Of a stretch of 64,000 bases of DNA, positions 25,972 through 35,061 are shown piece by piece. Within the stretch, counting starts at the first letter, position 1; the number at the start of each line of letters is the position of its first letter. The stretch spans positions 1-64,000 of the forward strand of contig NZ_QKZO01000001.1 in NCBI RefSeq assembly GCF_003254295.1, written 5' to 3'. Position numbers and translations under genes: made by a program. The notes below the pieces were generated by a model. That model saw only the letters and a program-made list of their open reading frames with translations, had not been told where the DNA came from and searched no databases. This stretch comes from Rhodobacter capsulatus (lineage in GTDB: Bacteria > Pseudomonadota > Alphaproteobacteria > Rhodobacterales > Rhodobacteraceae).

Positions 25972-26547
25972 GTGTCCCACGCAGAAGACAACGCAGGCAC
26001 TCGGAGGGATTTCCTCTATCATGCCACCGCAGCCACCGGGGTGGTGGTGACCGGCGCGGCCGTCTGGCCGTTGATCAACCAAATGAACGCTTCGGCCGAC
26101 GTCAAGGCGATGTCATCGATCTTCGTCGATGTCTCGGCGGTCGAAGTGGGCACCCAGCTGACCGTGAAATGGCGCGGCAAGCCGGTGTTCATCCGGCGTC
26201 GCGACGAAAAGGACATCGAGCTGGCCCGCTCGGTGCCGCTTGGGGCGCTGCGCGACACCTCGGCGGAGAACGCGAACAAGCCGGGCGCCGAGGCGACCGA
26301 CGAAAACCGCTCTCTGGCGGCGTTCGACGGCACCAACACCGGCGAATGGCTGGTGATGCTTGGCGTGTGCACCCACCTCGGCTGCGTGCCGATGGGCGAC
26401 AAGTCCGGTGATTTCGGCGGCTGGTTCTGCCCCTGCCACGGCTCGCACTACGATTCGGCGGGCCGTATCCGCAAGGGTCCCGCGCCGCGCAACCTCGACA
26501 TTCCGGTCGCGGCCTTCGTCGACGAAACCACGATCAAGCTGGGCTGA
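25972..26547 (+). CDS. petA: Ubiquinol-cytochrome c reductase Rieske iron-sulfur subunit
   Basis: This 191-residue subunit carries the [2Fe-2S] cluster of the bc1 complex and passes electrons from ubiquinol to cytochrome c1. The cluster motifs are C133-T-H135-L-G-C138 and C153-P-C155-H156-G-S, with the C138/C155 disulfide pair. A Tat-type signal anchor ([18 protein letters not shown]) begins near residue 11. It starts at GTG 25972 after GAAGGGAG; the ATT/ATG codons upstream lie outside the conserved protein. It is the first gene of petABC. Confidence 0.97.
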
Positions 26548-26559
26548 GGGGAAAGACAC

Positions 26560-27873
26560 ATGTCCGGAATTCCGCACGACCATTACGAGCCCAAGACGGG
26601 CATCGAGAAGTGGCTGCACGACCGCCTGCCGATCGTCGGCCTTGTCTATGACACCATCATGATCCCGACGCCGAAGAACCTGAACTGGTGGTGGATCTGG
26701 GGGATCGTCCTCGCCTTCACGCTGGTGCTGCAGATCGTCACCGGCATCGTGCTGGCGATGCACTACACGCCGCATGTCGACCTGGCCTTCGCCTCGGTCG
26801 AGCACATCATGCGCGACGTGAACGGCGGCTGGGCGATGCGCTACATCCACGCCAACGGCGCCTCGCTGTTCTTCCTCGCCGTCTACATCCACATCTTCCG
26901 CGGTCTCTACTACGGCTCCTACAAGGCCCCGCGCGAGATCACCTGGATCGTCGGCATGGTCATCTACCTGCTGATGATGGGCACCGCCTTCATGGGCTAC
27001 GTGCTGCCGTGGGGCCAGATGTCGTTCTGGGGCGCCACCGTGATCACCGGCCTCTTCGGGGCGATCCCGGGCATCGGGCCGAGCATCCAGGCCTGGCTTC
27101 TGGGCGGACCGGCGGTCGACAACGCGACGCTCAACCGCTTCTTCTCGCTGCACTATCTGCTGCCCTTCGTGATCGCGGCGCTGGTCGCCATCCATATCTG
27201 GGCCTTCCACACCACCGGCAACAACAACCCGACCGGGGTTGAAGTCCGCCGCACCTCGAAAGCCGATGCCGAGAAGGACACCCTGCCCTTCTGGCCGTAT
27301 TTCGTGATCAAGGACCTGTTCGCGCTGGCCCTCGTGCTGCTCGGCTTCTTCGCCGTCGTCGCCTACATGCCGAACTACCTCGGCCACCCGGACAACTACA
27401 TCCAGGCCAACCCGCTCTCGACCCCGGCGCATATCGTTCCGGAATGGTACTTCCTGCCGTTCTACGCGATCCTGCGCGCCTTCGCCGCCGACGTCTGGGT
27501 GGTGATCCTGGTCGACGGTCTGACCTTCGGCATCGTCGATGCGAAGTTCTTCGGCGTGATCGCGATGTTCGGCGCCATCGCCGTGATGGCTCTGGCCCCG
27601 TGGCTCGACACCTCGAAGGTCCGTTCGGGCGCCTATCGTCCGAAGTTCCGGATGTGGTTCTGGTTCCTCGTGCTCGACTTCGTCGTGCTGACCTGGGTGG
27701 GCGCGATGCCGACCGAGTATCCCTATGACTGGATCTCGCTCATCGCCTCGACCTACTGGTTCGCCTACTTCCTCGTGATCCTGCCGCTTCTGGGCGCGAC
27801 CGAGAAACCGGAACCGATCCCGGCCTCGATCGAGGAAGACTTCAACAGCCACTACGGCAATCCGGCCGAGTGA
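26560..27873 (+). CDS. petB: Cytochrome b of the bc1 complex
   Basis: This 437-residue membrane protein binds hemes bL and bH and forms the Qo and Qi quinone sites. Eight helices are recognisable. Heme-ligand histidines lie in [18 protein letters not shown] and in [20 protein letters not shown], with partners in LAMHYTPHV and the following helix. The Qo-site PEWY motif is present in [15 protein letters not shown]. The length equals that of the Rhodobacter protein. It begins 12 bp after petA. Confidence 0.97.
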   Translation: MSGIPHDHYEPKTGIEKWLHDRLPIVGLVYDTIMIPTPKNLNWWWIWGIVLAFTLVLQIVTGIVLAMHYTPHVDLAFASVEHIMRDVNGGWAMRYIHANGASLFFLAVYIHIFRGLYYGSYKAPREITWIVGMVIYLLMMGTAFMGYVLPWGQMSFWGATVITGLFGAIPGIGPSIQAWLLGGPAVDNATLNRFFSLHYLLPFVIAALVAIHIWAFHTTGNNNPTGVEVRRTSKADAEKDTLPFWPYFVIKDLFALALVLLGFFAVVAYMPNYLGHPDNYIQANPLSTPAHIVPEWYFLPFYAILRAFAADVWVVILVDGLTFGIVDAKFFGVIAMFGAIAVMALAPWLDTSKVRSGAYRPKFRMWFWFLVLDFVVLTWVGAMPTEYPYDWISLIASTYWFAYFLVILPLLGATEKPEPIPASIEEDFNSHYGNPAE

Positions 27874-27890
27874 GGAAAGGAACCGACATC

Positions 27891-28733
27891 ATGAAAAAAC
27901 TTCTGATCTCTGCGGTTTCGGCCCTGGTTCTCGGTTCCGGCGCGGCCCTGGCGAACAGCAACGTGCAAGACCATGCCTTCAGCTTCGAGGGGATCTTCGG
28001 CAAGTTTGACCAGGCACAGCTGCGCCGCGGCTTCCAGGTCTACAGCGAAGTCTGCTCGACCTGCCACGGCATGAAGTTCGTGCCGATCCGCACGCTGTCG
28101 GATGACGGCGGCCCGCAGCTCGACCCGACCTTCGTGCGGGAATATGCGGCCGGGCTCGACACGATCATCGACAAGGACAGCGGCGAAGAGCGTGACCGCA
28201 AGGAAACCGACATGTTCCCGATCCGCGTCGGCGACGGCATGGGCCCGGACCTGTCGGTGATGGCGAAGGCGCGGGCGGGCTTTTCGGGCCCGGCCGGCTC
28301 CGGCATGAACCAGCTCTTCAAGGGCATTGGCGGTCCGGAATATATCTATCGCTACGTGACCGGCTTCCCCGAAGAAAACCCGGCATGCGCCCCCGAGGGC
28401 ATCGACGGCTACTACTACAACGAAGTCTTCCAGGTCGGCGGCGTGCCGGACACCTGCAAGGACGCCGCCGGGATCAAGACCACCCATGGCAGCTGGGCTC
28501 AGATGCCTCCGGCGCTGTTTGACGACCTCGTGACCTACGAGGACGGCACCCCGGCGACCGTGGATCAGATGGGCCAGGACGTGGCGTCCTTCCTGATGTG
28601 GGCGGCCGAGCCGAAACTGGTTGCCCGCAAGCAGATGGGTCTGGTCGCGGTCGTCATGCTCGGCCTTTTGAGCGTGATGCTTTACCTGACCAACAAGCGT
28701 CTGTGGGCGCCCTACAAGCGCCAAAAGGCCTGA
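27891..28733 (+). CDS. petC: Cytochrome c1
   Basis: This 280-residue precursor has a 21-residue signal peptide ending ALA. The heme motif C55-S-T-C58-H59 corresponds to mature Cys34, Cys37 and His38. The axial Met lies in the MPPALFDDLVTYEDG region, and a C-terminal membrane anchor (LVAVVMLGLLSVMLYL) ends in a basic tail. It completes the bc1 complex with petA and petB. The start follows GGAAAGGAACC. An intrinsic terminator is 23 bp downstream, so petABC ends here. Confidence 0.97.
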   Translation: MKKLLISAVSALVLGSGAALANSNVQDHAFSFEGIFGKFDQAQLRRGFQVYSEVCSTCHGMKFVPIRTLSDDGGPQLDPTFVREYAAGLDTIIDKDSGEERDRKETDMFPIRVGDGMGPDLSVMAKARAGFSGPAGSGMNQLFKGIGGPEYIYRYVTGFPEENPACAPEGIDGYYYNEVFQVGGVPDTCKDAAGIKTTHGSWAQMPPALFDDLVTYEDGTPATVDQMGQDVASFLMWAAEPKLVARKQMGLVAVVMLGLLSVMLYLTNKRLWAPYKRQKA

Positions 28734-28755
28734 GGTCTGCCGGACAGTGAAACCG

Positions 28756-28780
28756 AAACGCGCCCCACGGGGCGCGTTTT
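28756..28780 (+). terminator. petABC terminator
   Basis: AAACGCGCCCC (28756-28766) pairs with GGGGCGCGTTT (28769-28779) and a T run follows, then GCTTTTCGG. It closes the bc1 operon. Confidence 0.88.
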
Positions 28781-28832
28781 GCTTTTCGGCACGGGGGGAA
28801 GACGACCGGCCGCCCGGGGGGGCCCTGCCCGC

Positions 28833-29459
28833 TCAGCCGCGGGCGCCGTAGCGGGCGAGGAACATCTCGATCGCGCCCTCGATCACCCGCGCGCGCCGCG
28901 CGGGCGGATAGTCCGAGGTCACGCCGCAGATGAAGCCGTGATAGGCATCGACCTTGCACAGCTCAGCGAACTGATCGGCGGCCAGCTCGAAATCCTCGAT
29001 CTGCAGCTCGCCGCGCGCGACGGCCTTGCGCAGGTAGTCGACCATGCGCGACCGCACCAGAAGCGGCCCCGAGGCGTAGAACTGCTGGCCGAGTGCCGGA
29101 AACCGGTCGGTCTCGGCGACGCAAAGCCGGTAGGTCTGCAGCCCCAGCGGCGAGGTGATGTAATCGATCAGCTTGTTGGCCGCATAGCGCAGCACCTCGC
29201 GCACCGGCCTGTCGCCCTCGTTGATGAATTCCAGCGCATCATCGGCCTGACGCTGGCATTCGCCCGTCGCGATCGCCATGAACAACAGCCGCTTGTCCGG
29301 GAAATAGCTGTAAAGCGTCGCCTTGGAGACCCCGGCCTCGCGCGCGATGTCATCGACCGAGGCGCCCTCGAACCCGTCGCGCAGAAACACTTTTCGCGCG
29401 CCGTCAAGGACCTGGTCGAACTTGCGTCCCTTCTTGATACCGATTTGAACCTGCGTCAT
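28833..29459 (-). CDS. TetR family transcriptional regulator
   Basis: This 208-residue regulator has an N-terminal helix-turn-helix, DGFEGASVDDIAREAGVSKATLYSYFPDKRLLF across residues 28-60, typical of TetR proteins. A helical ligand-binding domain follows. The C-terminal part (YLRKAVARGELQIEDFELAADQF) resembles the AcrR-like group. It is convergent with petC and divergent from the TerB-like gene at 29599. No obvious operator dyad is seen in the 139-bp gap. Its target and ligand are unknown. Confidence 0.88.
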   Translation of the reverse strand: MTQVQIGIKKGRKFDQVLDGARKVFLRDGFEGASVDDIAREAGVSKATLYSYFPDKRLLFMAIATGECQRQADDALEFINEGDRPVREVLRYAANKLIDYITSPLGLQTYRLCVAETDRFPALGQQFYASGPLLVRSRMVDYLRKAVARGELQIEDFELAADQFAELCKVDAYHGFICGVTSDYPPARRARVIEGAIEMFLARYGARG

Positions 29460-29598
29460 GACAAGCCCGCCTCCACGGGCGTCTCACCTTAGACCCTGGC
29501 CGGAATCCGGGCAAGCGGCGCGGGCGCGGAAAACCCCGGTTTCGATCGCCGATCCATCGCGCCCTTGCCCCCGGCCCCGGGCGCGCTAGACTGCAGCC

Positions 29599-30042
29599 AT
29601 GTTCAAATTCCTGACGGGCCTTCTGGCCGATCCGCATCCGAAGCCGCTGACCGCGGATGACGCCGACCTTGCGCTGGCGGCGCTGCTGGTACGGCTGGCG
29701 CGGTCGGATGAACACTATGACGCGGACGAGCGTTTCCATATCGATCAGGTGCTCGCCGCGCGCTCAGGCCTGTCGCCGGCCGAAGCGGCCGAGCTGCGCG
29801 CCCGCGCCGAGGCCCTTGAAGCCGAAGCCCCCGACACCGTGCGCTTCACCCGCGCGCTGAAGGACAAGATCGCCTATGAGGACAGGATCGGCGTGATCGA
29901 GGCGCTGTGGCAGGTGGCGCTGGCCGATGACGCGCGCAACCCCGAGGAGGACGCGCTGATCCGCCTCGCCGCCCGGTTGCTGGGCGTCTCCGACCGCGAT
30001 TCGGGTCTGGCGCGGCAAAGGGTGGCGGCCGGGCAGCGCTGA
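29599..30042 (+). CDS. TerB family (tellurite-resistance-like) protein
   Basis: This 147-residue helical protein has ALLVRLARSDEHYDADERFHID and LWQVALADDARNPEEDALIRLAARLLG. These are two acidic helices with the repeated D-x-x-x-x-x-E-E/D-x pattern of the TerB-like fold, in which acidic residues bind metal. Proteins of this size are widespread in alphaproteobacteria and their function is unknown. Despite the name, no tellurite operon is nearby. It precedes an ABC transporter operon by 131 bp and might be separate from it. Confidence 0.8.
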   Translation: MFKFLTGLLADPHPKPLTADDADLALAALLVRLARSDEHYDADERFHIDQVLAARSGLSPAEAAELRARAEALEAEAPDTVRFTRALKDKIAYEDRIGVIEALWQVALADDARNPEEDALIRLAARLLGVSDRDSGLARQRVAAGQR

Positions 30043-30173
30043 GCGCGGCTGTGCCCAATCCCGCGCCATCTGCCGGTAGTTTTGGCGCTTGCCCCGTGAC
30101 AGACCAACTCGCCCGTTGCATTTGCCCCCGAAATCGCGCCAACTTGACTGACCGGACAAAGAGAAGCCGCAAA

Positions 30174-30971
30174 GTGACCAACAGCCAGACTGCCCCGAGC
30201 CCAACCGCGCCCGTCATCGAAATCAGGGATCTGCACAAGAGCTACGGCGCCCTTGAAGTGCTCAAGGGCGTGTCGGTCCGTGCCGAACGCGGCACGGTCG
30301 TGTCGCTGATCGGCTCTTCGGGCTCGGGCAAATCCACGCTTTTGCGCTGCTGCAACCTGCTTGAGGACAGCCAGTCCGGCGAGGTGATCTTTTCCGGCGA
30401 GGCGGTGACATGGACCGGCACCGGCCTTGCGCGCCGCCCCGCCGACCGCGCGCAGGTGGTGCGGTTTCGCACCAATCTCTCGATGGTGTTCCAGCAGTTC
30501 AACCTCTGGAGCCACATGACGATCCTGCAAAACGTGATGGAGGCGCCGGTGACGGTGCTGGGCCGCGACCCGAAACAGGTCGAGCCGCTCGCCCGCAGCC
30601 TTCTGGCCAAGGTCGGCATCGGCGACAAGGCCGACGCCTGGCCCGCGCAGCTCTCGGGCGGCCAGCAGCAGCGCGCCGCCATCGCGCGGGCGCTCTGCAT
30701 GCAGCCGCAGGCGCTTTTGTTCGACGAGCCGACCTCGGCGCTCGATCCCGAATTGCAGCAGGAAGTGGTCAGGGTGATCAGGGATCTGGCCGCCGAACAC
30801 CGCACGATGATCCTGGTGACGCATGACATGCGGCTTGCGGCGGATGTGTCGGACCATGTCGTCTTCCTGCATCAGGGCCGGATCGAGGAAGAAGGCCCGC
30901 CCGAGACCCTGTTCGGCGCGCCGAAATCCGAACGGCTGCAACAATTCCTGTCGGCGACGCTGCCGGCGTAA
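30174..30971 (+). CDS. Amino acid/polyamine-type ABC transporter ATPase
   Basis: This 265-residue ATPase of the polar amino acid (HisP/GlnQ) class has Walker A GSSGSGKSTLLRCC, the Q-loop in MVFQQFNLW, signature LSGGQQQRAAIARAL, Walker B LLFDEPTSALDPE, and the H-loop in LVTHDMRLA. GTG 30174 is preferred because the conserved sequence starts soon after it; the frame also reaches back to a GTG at 30051. It opens an operon with a binding protein, two permeases and catabolic genes for gamma-glutamylated amines. Confidence 0.9.
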   Translation: MTNSQTAPSPTAPVIEIRDLHKSYGALEVLKGVSVRAERGTVVSLIGSSGSGKSTLLRCCNLLEDSQSGEVIFSGEAVTWTGTGLARRPADRAQVVRFRTNLSMVFQQFNLWSHMTILQNVMEAPVTVLGRDPKQVEPLARSLLAKVGIGDKADAWPAQLSGGQQQRAAIARALCMQPQALLFDEPTSALDPELQQEVVRVIRDLAAEHRTMILVTHDMRLAADVSDHVVFLHQGRIEEEGPPETLFGAPKSERLQQFLSATLPA

Positions 30972-31006
30972 GCAAGAACAACAAGACCCCAACCGTGGAG
31001 AGAGCC

Positions 31007-31726
31007 ATGAAGAAGCTGATCCTGACCGCCGCAGCGCTGGCGCTGAGCGCAGGCACCGCCCTTGCGGGCGATGTCGTGCGCATGGGCACCGAGGGCGCCT
31101 ATCCGCCCTACAACTTCATCAACGACAAGGGCGAAGTGGACGGGTTCGAACGCGAACTGGGCGACACGCTTTGCACCAAGGCCACGCTGAAATGCGAATG
31201 GGTGACGAATGAATGGGACAGCATCATTCCGAACCTTCTGTCCGGCAACTATGACACGATCATCGCCGGGATGAGCATCACCGACGAGCGCAAGCAGACG
31301 ATCGACTTCAGCGACAATTACAACCCGCCCGCCGCCTCGGCCTATGTGGCGACCAAGGCGGATGCCGATCTCAAGGGCGTCGTCGCGGCGCAGGTCGGCA
31401 CGATCCAGGCCGATTACGTGGCGAAATCGGGCGCGACGCTTTTGGAATTCCCGACGCTCGATGACACGATCGCCGCGGTGAAGAACGGCGAGGCCGATGC
31501 GGTCTTTGCCGACAAGGACGCGCTCAAGCCCTTCGTCACCGAGGGCGGCGAGATCATGTGGACCGGCGCCGATGTGCCGCTGGGCGGCGGCATCGGCATC
31601 GGCCTGCGCAAGTCGGACACCGAGCTGAAGGCGAAGTTCGACACCGCCATCGCCGCGATGAAGGCCGACGGCTCGCTCAATGCGATGATCAAGAAGTGGT
31701 TCGGCGACGACGCGCCGGTGTTCTGA
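31007..31726 (+). CDS. Periplasmic amino-acid/polyamine-type binding protein
   Basis: This 239-residue protein belongs to the SBP_bac_3 family, which delivers amino acids or related amines to ABC importers. It has a signal peptide ending TALAG. The mature protein starts VVRMGTEGAYPPYNFINDKG and contains VDGFERELGDTLC, then GMSITDERKQTIDFSDNY. The ATG at 31007 lies 4 nt after GGAGAG; an upstream in-frame GTG is less likely. A long hairpin separates it from the permease genes, consistent with higher expression of the binding protein. The substrate is inferred from the downstream genes. Confidence 0.9.
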   Translation: MKKLILTAAALALSAGTALAGDVVRMGTEGAYPPYNFINDKGEVDGFERELGDTLCTKATLKCEWVTNEWDSIIPNLLSGNYDTIIAGMSITDERKQTIDFSDNYNPPAASAYVATKADADLKGVVAAQVGTIQADYVAKSGATLLEFPTLDDTIAAVKNGEADAVFADKDALKPFVTEGGEIMWTGADVPLGGGIGIGLRKSDTELKAKFDTAIAAMKADGSLNAMIKKWFGDDAPVF

Positions 31727-31732
31727 GAAAGA

Positions 31733-31807
31733 GCCTCCGGCGGGCGTATTTGCACCAGGAGAAGCCCCGGTTTCTTCTTGGCCCAAATACGCCCCCGCCG
31801 GAGGCGC
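31733..31807 (+). repeat. Intercistronic hairpin repeat, copy 3 (short form)
   Basis: GCCTCCGGCGGGCGTATTTG (from 31736) is mirrored by CAAATACGCCCCCGCCGGAGGC, with AGGAGAAG and TTTCTTCTTGG inside. It uses CGTATTTG instead of GATATTTG and lacks the outer small hairpins. It sits inside an operon between the binding-protein and permease genes, so it probably protects the upstream mRNA or acts as a partial terminator. Confidence 0.8.
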
Positions 31808-31816
31808 CCCTGACCC

Positions 31817-32698
31817 ATGTTCGACATCTGCGCCGATCCGAAATCCCTCGAGGGCCTGGCCTGGGCTCTGTGCTACCTGACCACGGGCAAGCACCTGCTG
31901 TTTTATGGCTCGTTCTTCGTGGTTCTGGCGCTGATGCTGATCGTGGCGCCGATCGCGCTGGCCTTCGGCTTTGGCGGCGCCATCGCCGCGCGCTCGGCCT
32001 TTCTGCCGCTGCGGCTGTTCGGCAAGGCCTATACCGCGATGGTGCGCGGCGTGCCCGACATCATCTTCTTCCTGTTCGTGCCCGTGGCGATGGACCAGGG
32101 GCTGGAATATCTGCGCCATCTCTGGCTCTGCCCGCCCTCTGACGCGCCGCTCTGGTCAAAGGGCGAATTCGCCGTCTGCGCCGCGGCAAAGCTGCCGCTC
32201 TCGAGCGCGCCGCAGATCTGGCACGAGATCTACGGCTTCTTCCTTGCCGTGATCGCCTTTTCCGTCGTCTTCGGCGCCTTTGCCGCCAACGTGCTTTACG
32301 GCGCGATGAACGCCGTGCCGCGGGCGCAACTCGAAACTGCCGAGGCCTACGGCATGACCACCGCGCAGGTGCGCCGTCGCATCCTGATCCCGCAGATGTG
32401 GACCTATGCGCTGCCGGGGCTGTCGAACCTGTGGATGATCCTGATCAAGGCGACACCGCTTCTGTTCCTGCTCGGCGTCGAGGATATCGTCTATTGGGCG
32501 CGCGAACTTGGCGCCACGAAATCCGCCCTTTACGACTATCCGCATGGCGACTGGCGCGTCTGGTATGTGCTGGCGCTGCTTGTCTATTACCTCGGCATGA
32601 CCAAGATCTCGGAACGCGTGCTGGACCGGGTGACCAGTCGGCTGTCCAAGGGACAGGCGACGATGGCGGGCGAAGCGCAACGGAAGGCCGCGGCATGA
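31817..32698 (+). CDS. ABC transporter permease (HisQ-like)
   Basis: This 293-residue membrane protein is one half of the channel of a polar amino acid importer. It has about five helices, with YTAMVRGVPDIIFFLFVPVAM near the N-terminal end of the domain. The EAA-type loop (QLETAEAYGMTTAQVRRRILIPQ) contacts the ATPase. It follows the hairpin repeat and overlaps the next permease gene by 4 bp. The substrate is unknown from the sequence; the operon suggests a polyamine or related amine. Confidence 0.9.
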   Translation: MFDICADPKSLEGLAWALCYLTTGKHLLFYGSFFVVLALMLIVAPIALAFGFGGAIAARSAFLPLRLFGKAYTAMVRGVPDIIFFLFVPVAMDQGLEYLRHLWLCPPSDAPLWSKGEFAVCAAAKLPLSSAPQIWHEIYGFFLAVIAFSVVFGAFAANVLYGAMNAVPRAQLETAEAYGMTTAQVRRRILIPQMWTYALPGLSNLWMILIKATPLLFLLGVEDIVYWARELGATKSALYDYPHGDWRVWYVLALLVYYLGMTKISERVLDRVTSRLSKGQATMAGEAQRKAAA

Positions 32699-33528
32699 CC
32701 GACAGCTGCACGCAGATCATCGCGGATTACGCCTTCCGCTCGCTGGGCTATGGCGAGCGCGTGCTGCCGCGCTCCGACTTCACGCTGTGCCATGAATTCA
32801 CCCTGATCGGCTCGGGGCTGATCTGGAACGTCTATTTCGGCACGCTGGCGCTGTTCTTCGGCTTCTTCGCCGCCACCGCGCTTGCGCTTGCGAAAGCCTC
32901 GCCCCGGGCCTGGCTGCGCCGCCCGGCCGAGGCCTTCATCTTCGTCTTCCGCGGCTCACCGCTCTTCATCCAGTTCTTCCTCGCCTACGAGATCCTGGTG
33001 CAGCTGCCGAAGGCGGGGATCACGCTGGGCGGGCTGCTGATCCCGACCGACTGGACCACCTCGGCTTGGGCGGGGGCGCTTCTGGTGCTCTTCCTCAACA
33101 CCTCGGCCTATTCGGCGGAGATCTTCCACGGCGCGCTGATGGCGGTGCCCAAGGGCGATATCGAGGCCGCCGACGCTTACGGCCTGACCGGCTGGCAGAA
33201 GTTCCGCCGCATCCTGTGGCCCACCACGCTGCGCCTTGCCTGGCCCGCCTATACGAACGAGGCGATCTTTCTGTTTCACGCGACGACGATCGTCTTTTTC
33301 TCCGGCTTTCCGGCGTATCAGCAGCGCGGCGACGCGCTTTATTACGCCAAGTTCTTCGCGGACAAGACATTCAACCCATTCATCCCCTACCCGATTGCCG
33401 CCTTCTACTTCATTCTGGTCACGTTGACGCTGATCGGGTTGTTCGGGATGATCAACCGCCGTCTGAACCGGCATCTTCCGGGGCAATCCCGCCCCAAGCT
33501 GAGGATCAGACCGCAAATCATCAGGTGA
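32695..33528 (+). CDS. ABC transporter permease (HisM-like)
   Basis: This 277-residue protein is the second channel subunit. FIFVFRGSPLFIQFFLAYEIL is the conserved permease start, and DIEAADAYGLTGWQKFRRILWP is the ATPase-contact loop. It overlaps the previous permease gene as ATGA. The next gene, a glutamine-synthetase-like ligase, begins 4 bp after its stop. Such tight coupling between import and ligation argues that the imported compound is the ligase substrate. Confidence 0.9.
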   Translation: MTDSCTQIIADYAFRSLGYGERVLPRSDFTLCHEFTLIGSGLIWNVYFGTLALFFGFFAATALALAKASPRAWLRRPAEAFIFVFRGSPLFIQFFLAYEILVQLPKAGITLGGLLIPTDWTTSAWAGALLVLFLNTSAYSAEIFHGALMAVPKGDIEAADAYGLTGWQKFRRILWPTTLRLAWPAYTNEAIFLFHATTIVFFSGFPAYQQRGDALYYAKFFADKTFNPFIPYPIAAFYFILVTLTLIGLFGMINRRLNRHLPGQSRPKLRIRPQIIR

Positions 33529-33532
33529 GGAC

Positions 33533-34864
33533 ATGGACTGGCTGAAGGAGCATCCCGAGGTGCGCACCATTCGCGTGGCTGCGGCGGACCTCAACGGGGT
33601 GGCACGGGGTAAGCGCATACCCGCACGTTTCGCAAGCAAGGTTTTTTCCGAGGGAACACGATTTCCGTTCTCGGTGATGAACCTCGACATCTGGGGCGAG
33701 GACATCGAGGAAAGTCCGCTGGTCTTCGAGACCGGCGACTGCGATGGCCTGTTGCGCCCGACAGAACGGGGCTTCATGCCGATGCCCTGGCTCGAGGCGC
33801 CGACGGCGCTTTTGCCGATCTGGATGTTCCACATGGACGGCCGCCCCTATGCGGGCGATCCCCGGCAGGCGCTGGCGCGGGTCAAGGACCGCTACACCGC
33901 GCTTGGCCTGAGGCCCGTGGTGGCGACCGAGCTTGAATTCTTCCTGATCGACGACAGCGGCACGAAGCTGCGCGTGCCGCCCTCGCCCCGCTCGGGCAAG
34001 CGCCGCACCGGGGGGGAAATCCTGTCGCTGCGGGCGCTTGACGCCTTTGACGGCTTCTTCACCGCGCTTTACGAGGCCTGCGAGGTGATGGACATTCCCG
34101 CGGATACGGCGATTTCCGAAGCCGGCCCGGGGCAGTTCGAGATCAACCTGGTGCATCAGGCCGATCCCTTGAAGGCCGCCGATGACACCTGGCTGTTCAA
34201 GATGCTGGTCAAGGGTCTGGCGCGCCAGCACGGCTTTGCCGCCTCGTTCATGGCGAAACCCTATGACCTGTGGTCCGGCAACGGCATGCACACGCATTTC
34301 TCGATCCTCGATCGGGACGGCCAGAACATCTTCGACGACGGCACCGAGAAGGGCTCGGACAATCTGCGCCATGCGGTGGCGGGCTGTCTGGCCGCGCTGC
34401 CGGGGTCCACGCTGATCTTTGCGCCGCATCAGAACAGCTACACGCGGCTGGTGCCGAATGCCCATGCGCCCACGGGCATCGGCTGGGCCTATGAGAACCG
34501 CACCGCGGCCTTGCGGATCCCGTCTTCGGGGCCCTCGGCGCGGCGGATCGAGCATCGGGTGGCGGGGGGGGACGTGAACCCCTATCTGATGATCGCGGCG
34601 ATTCTGGGGGCGGCGCTGGTCGGCATCGAGGACAAGATGGTCCCCGACGAGCCGATCGTCGGCAATGCCTATGCGCAATATCTGCCGCAGCTGCCGGGGA
34701 CGTGGAATCTGGCGATCAACCAGTTCGACAGCTGCCCGCTGATCAAGCGCATCTTCGAGGAAGAGCTGATCGAGAACTTCCTGATGACCAAGCGTCAGGA
34801 GATCCACTACATGGCGGAACTGTCCGAGGAAGAGCAGACCGAGCTTTATCTCGACACCGTGTAA
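33533..34864 (+). CDS. Glutamine-synthetase-like ligase, probable gamma-glutamylpolyamine synthetase (first)
   Basis: This 443-residue protein has the glutamine synthetase fold: an N-terminal beta-grasp part (VAAADLNGVARGKRIPA), catalytic residues in VVATELEFFLID and SEAGPGQFEINLVHQ, and NGMHTHFSILDRDGQNIF with the metal-binding His. The adenylylation loop of GlnA is absent, so it is a GlnA-like member such as PuuA, which joins glutamate to putrescine or other amines. It starts 4 bp after the permease gene. A second, clearly diverged homologue lies at 35960. The substrate is inferred from the cluster. Confidence 0.85.
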   Translation: MDWLKEHPEVRTIRVAAADLNGVARGKRIPARFASKVFSEGTRFPFSVMNLDIWGEDIEESPLVFETGDCDGLLRPTERGFMPMPWLEAPTALLPIWMFHMDGRPYAGDPRQALARVKDRYTALGLRPVVATELEFFLIDDSGTKLRVPPSPRSGKRRTGGEILSLRALDAFDGFFTALYEACEVMDIPADTAISEAGPGQFEINLVHQADPLKAADDTWLFKMLVKGLARQHGFAASFMAKPYDLWSGNGMHTHFSILDRDGQNIFDDGTEKGSDNLRHAVAGCLAALPGSTLIFAPHQNSYTRLVPNAHAPTGIGWAYENRTAALRIPSSGPSARRIEHRVAGGDVNPYLMIAAILGAALVGIEDKMVPDEPIVGNAYAQYLPQLPGTWNLAINQFDSCPLIKRIFEEELIENFLMTKRQEIHYMAELSEEEQTELYLDTV

Positions 34865-34867
34865 GAA

Positions 34868-35032
34868 GGGGGGCTCTGCCCCCCGTCCCTGCGGGCCTCC
34901 CCCCAAAATATTTGGCCGGGATATTTGGACCAAGGTGAAACAACAGGCATCTGCTTTCACCTTGGATCAAATATCCGCGGGGGGGCCGGGGGGCAGCCAG
35001 CCCCCCCTTGCCCGGGCGGCGCGGCAGGGCTA
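34868..35032. repeat. Long intergenic hairpin repeat, copy 4
   Basis: GGGGGGCTCTGCCCCCC is followed by a partly duplicated AAATATTTGGCCGGGATATTTG-GACCAAGGTGAAA, a centre, the inverse TTTCACCTTGGATCAAATATC, and G-rich sequence ending CCAGCCCCCCC. The duplicated core AAATATTTGGCC plus GATATTTGG is unique to this copy. It splits the catabolic operon between the first ligase and the amidotransferase. Confidence 0.8.
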
Positions 35033-35061
35033 CCGTCAAAGAACCCAATCACGAGACTTTC

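Noticed and set aside
29599-30042. Tellurite-resistance function for the TerB-like gene
   Set aside because: Only the fold is recognisable, and no other ter gene is present, so the named phenotype cannot be supported.
30043-30173. Possible sigma-54 promoter ahead of the ABC operon
   Set aside because: TGGCGCTTGCCCCG near 30084 resembles a -24/-12 element only loosely; the GG and GC doublets are not at the required spacing.
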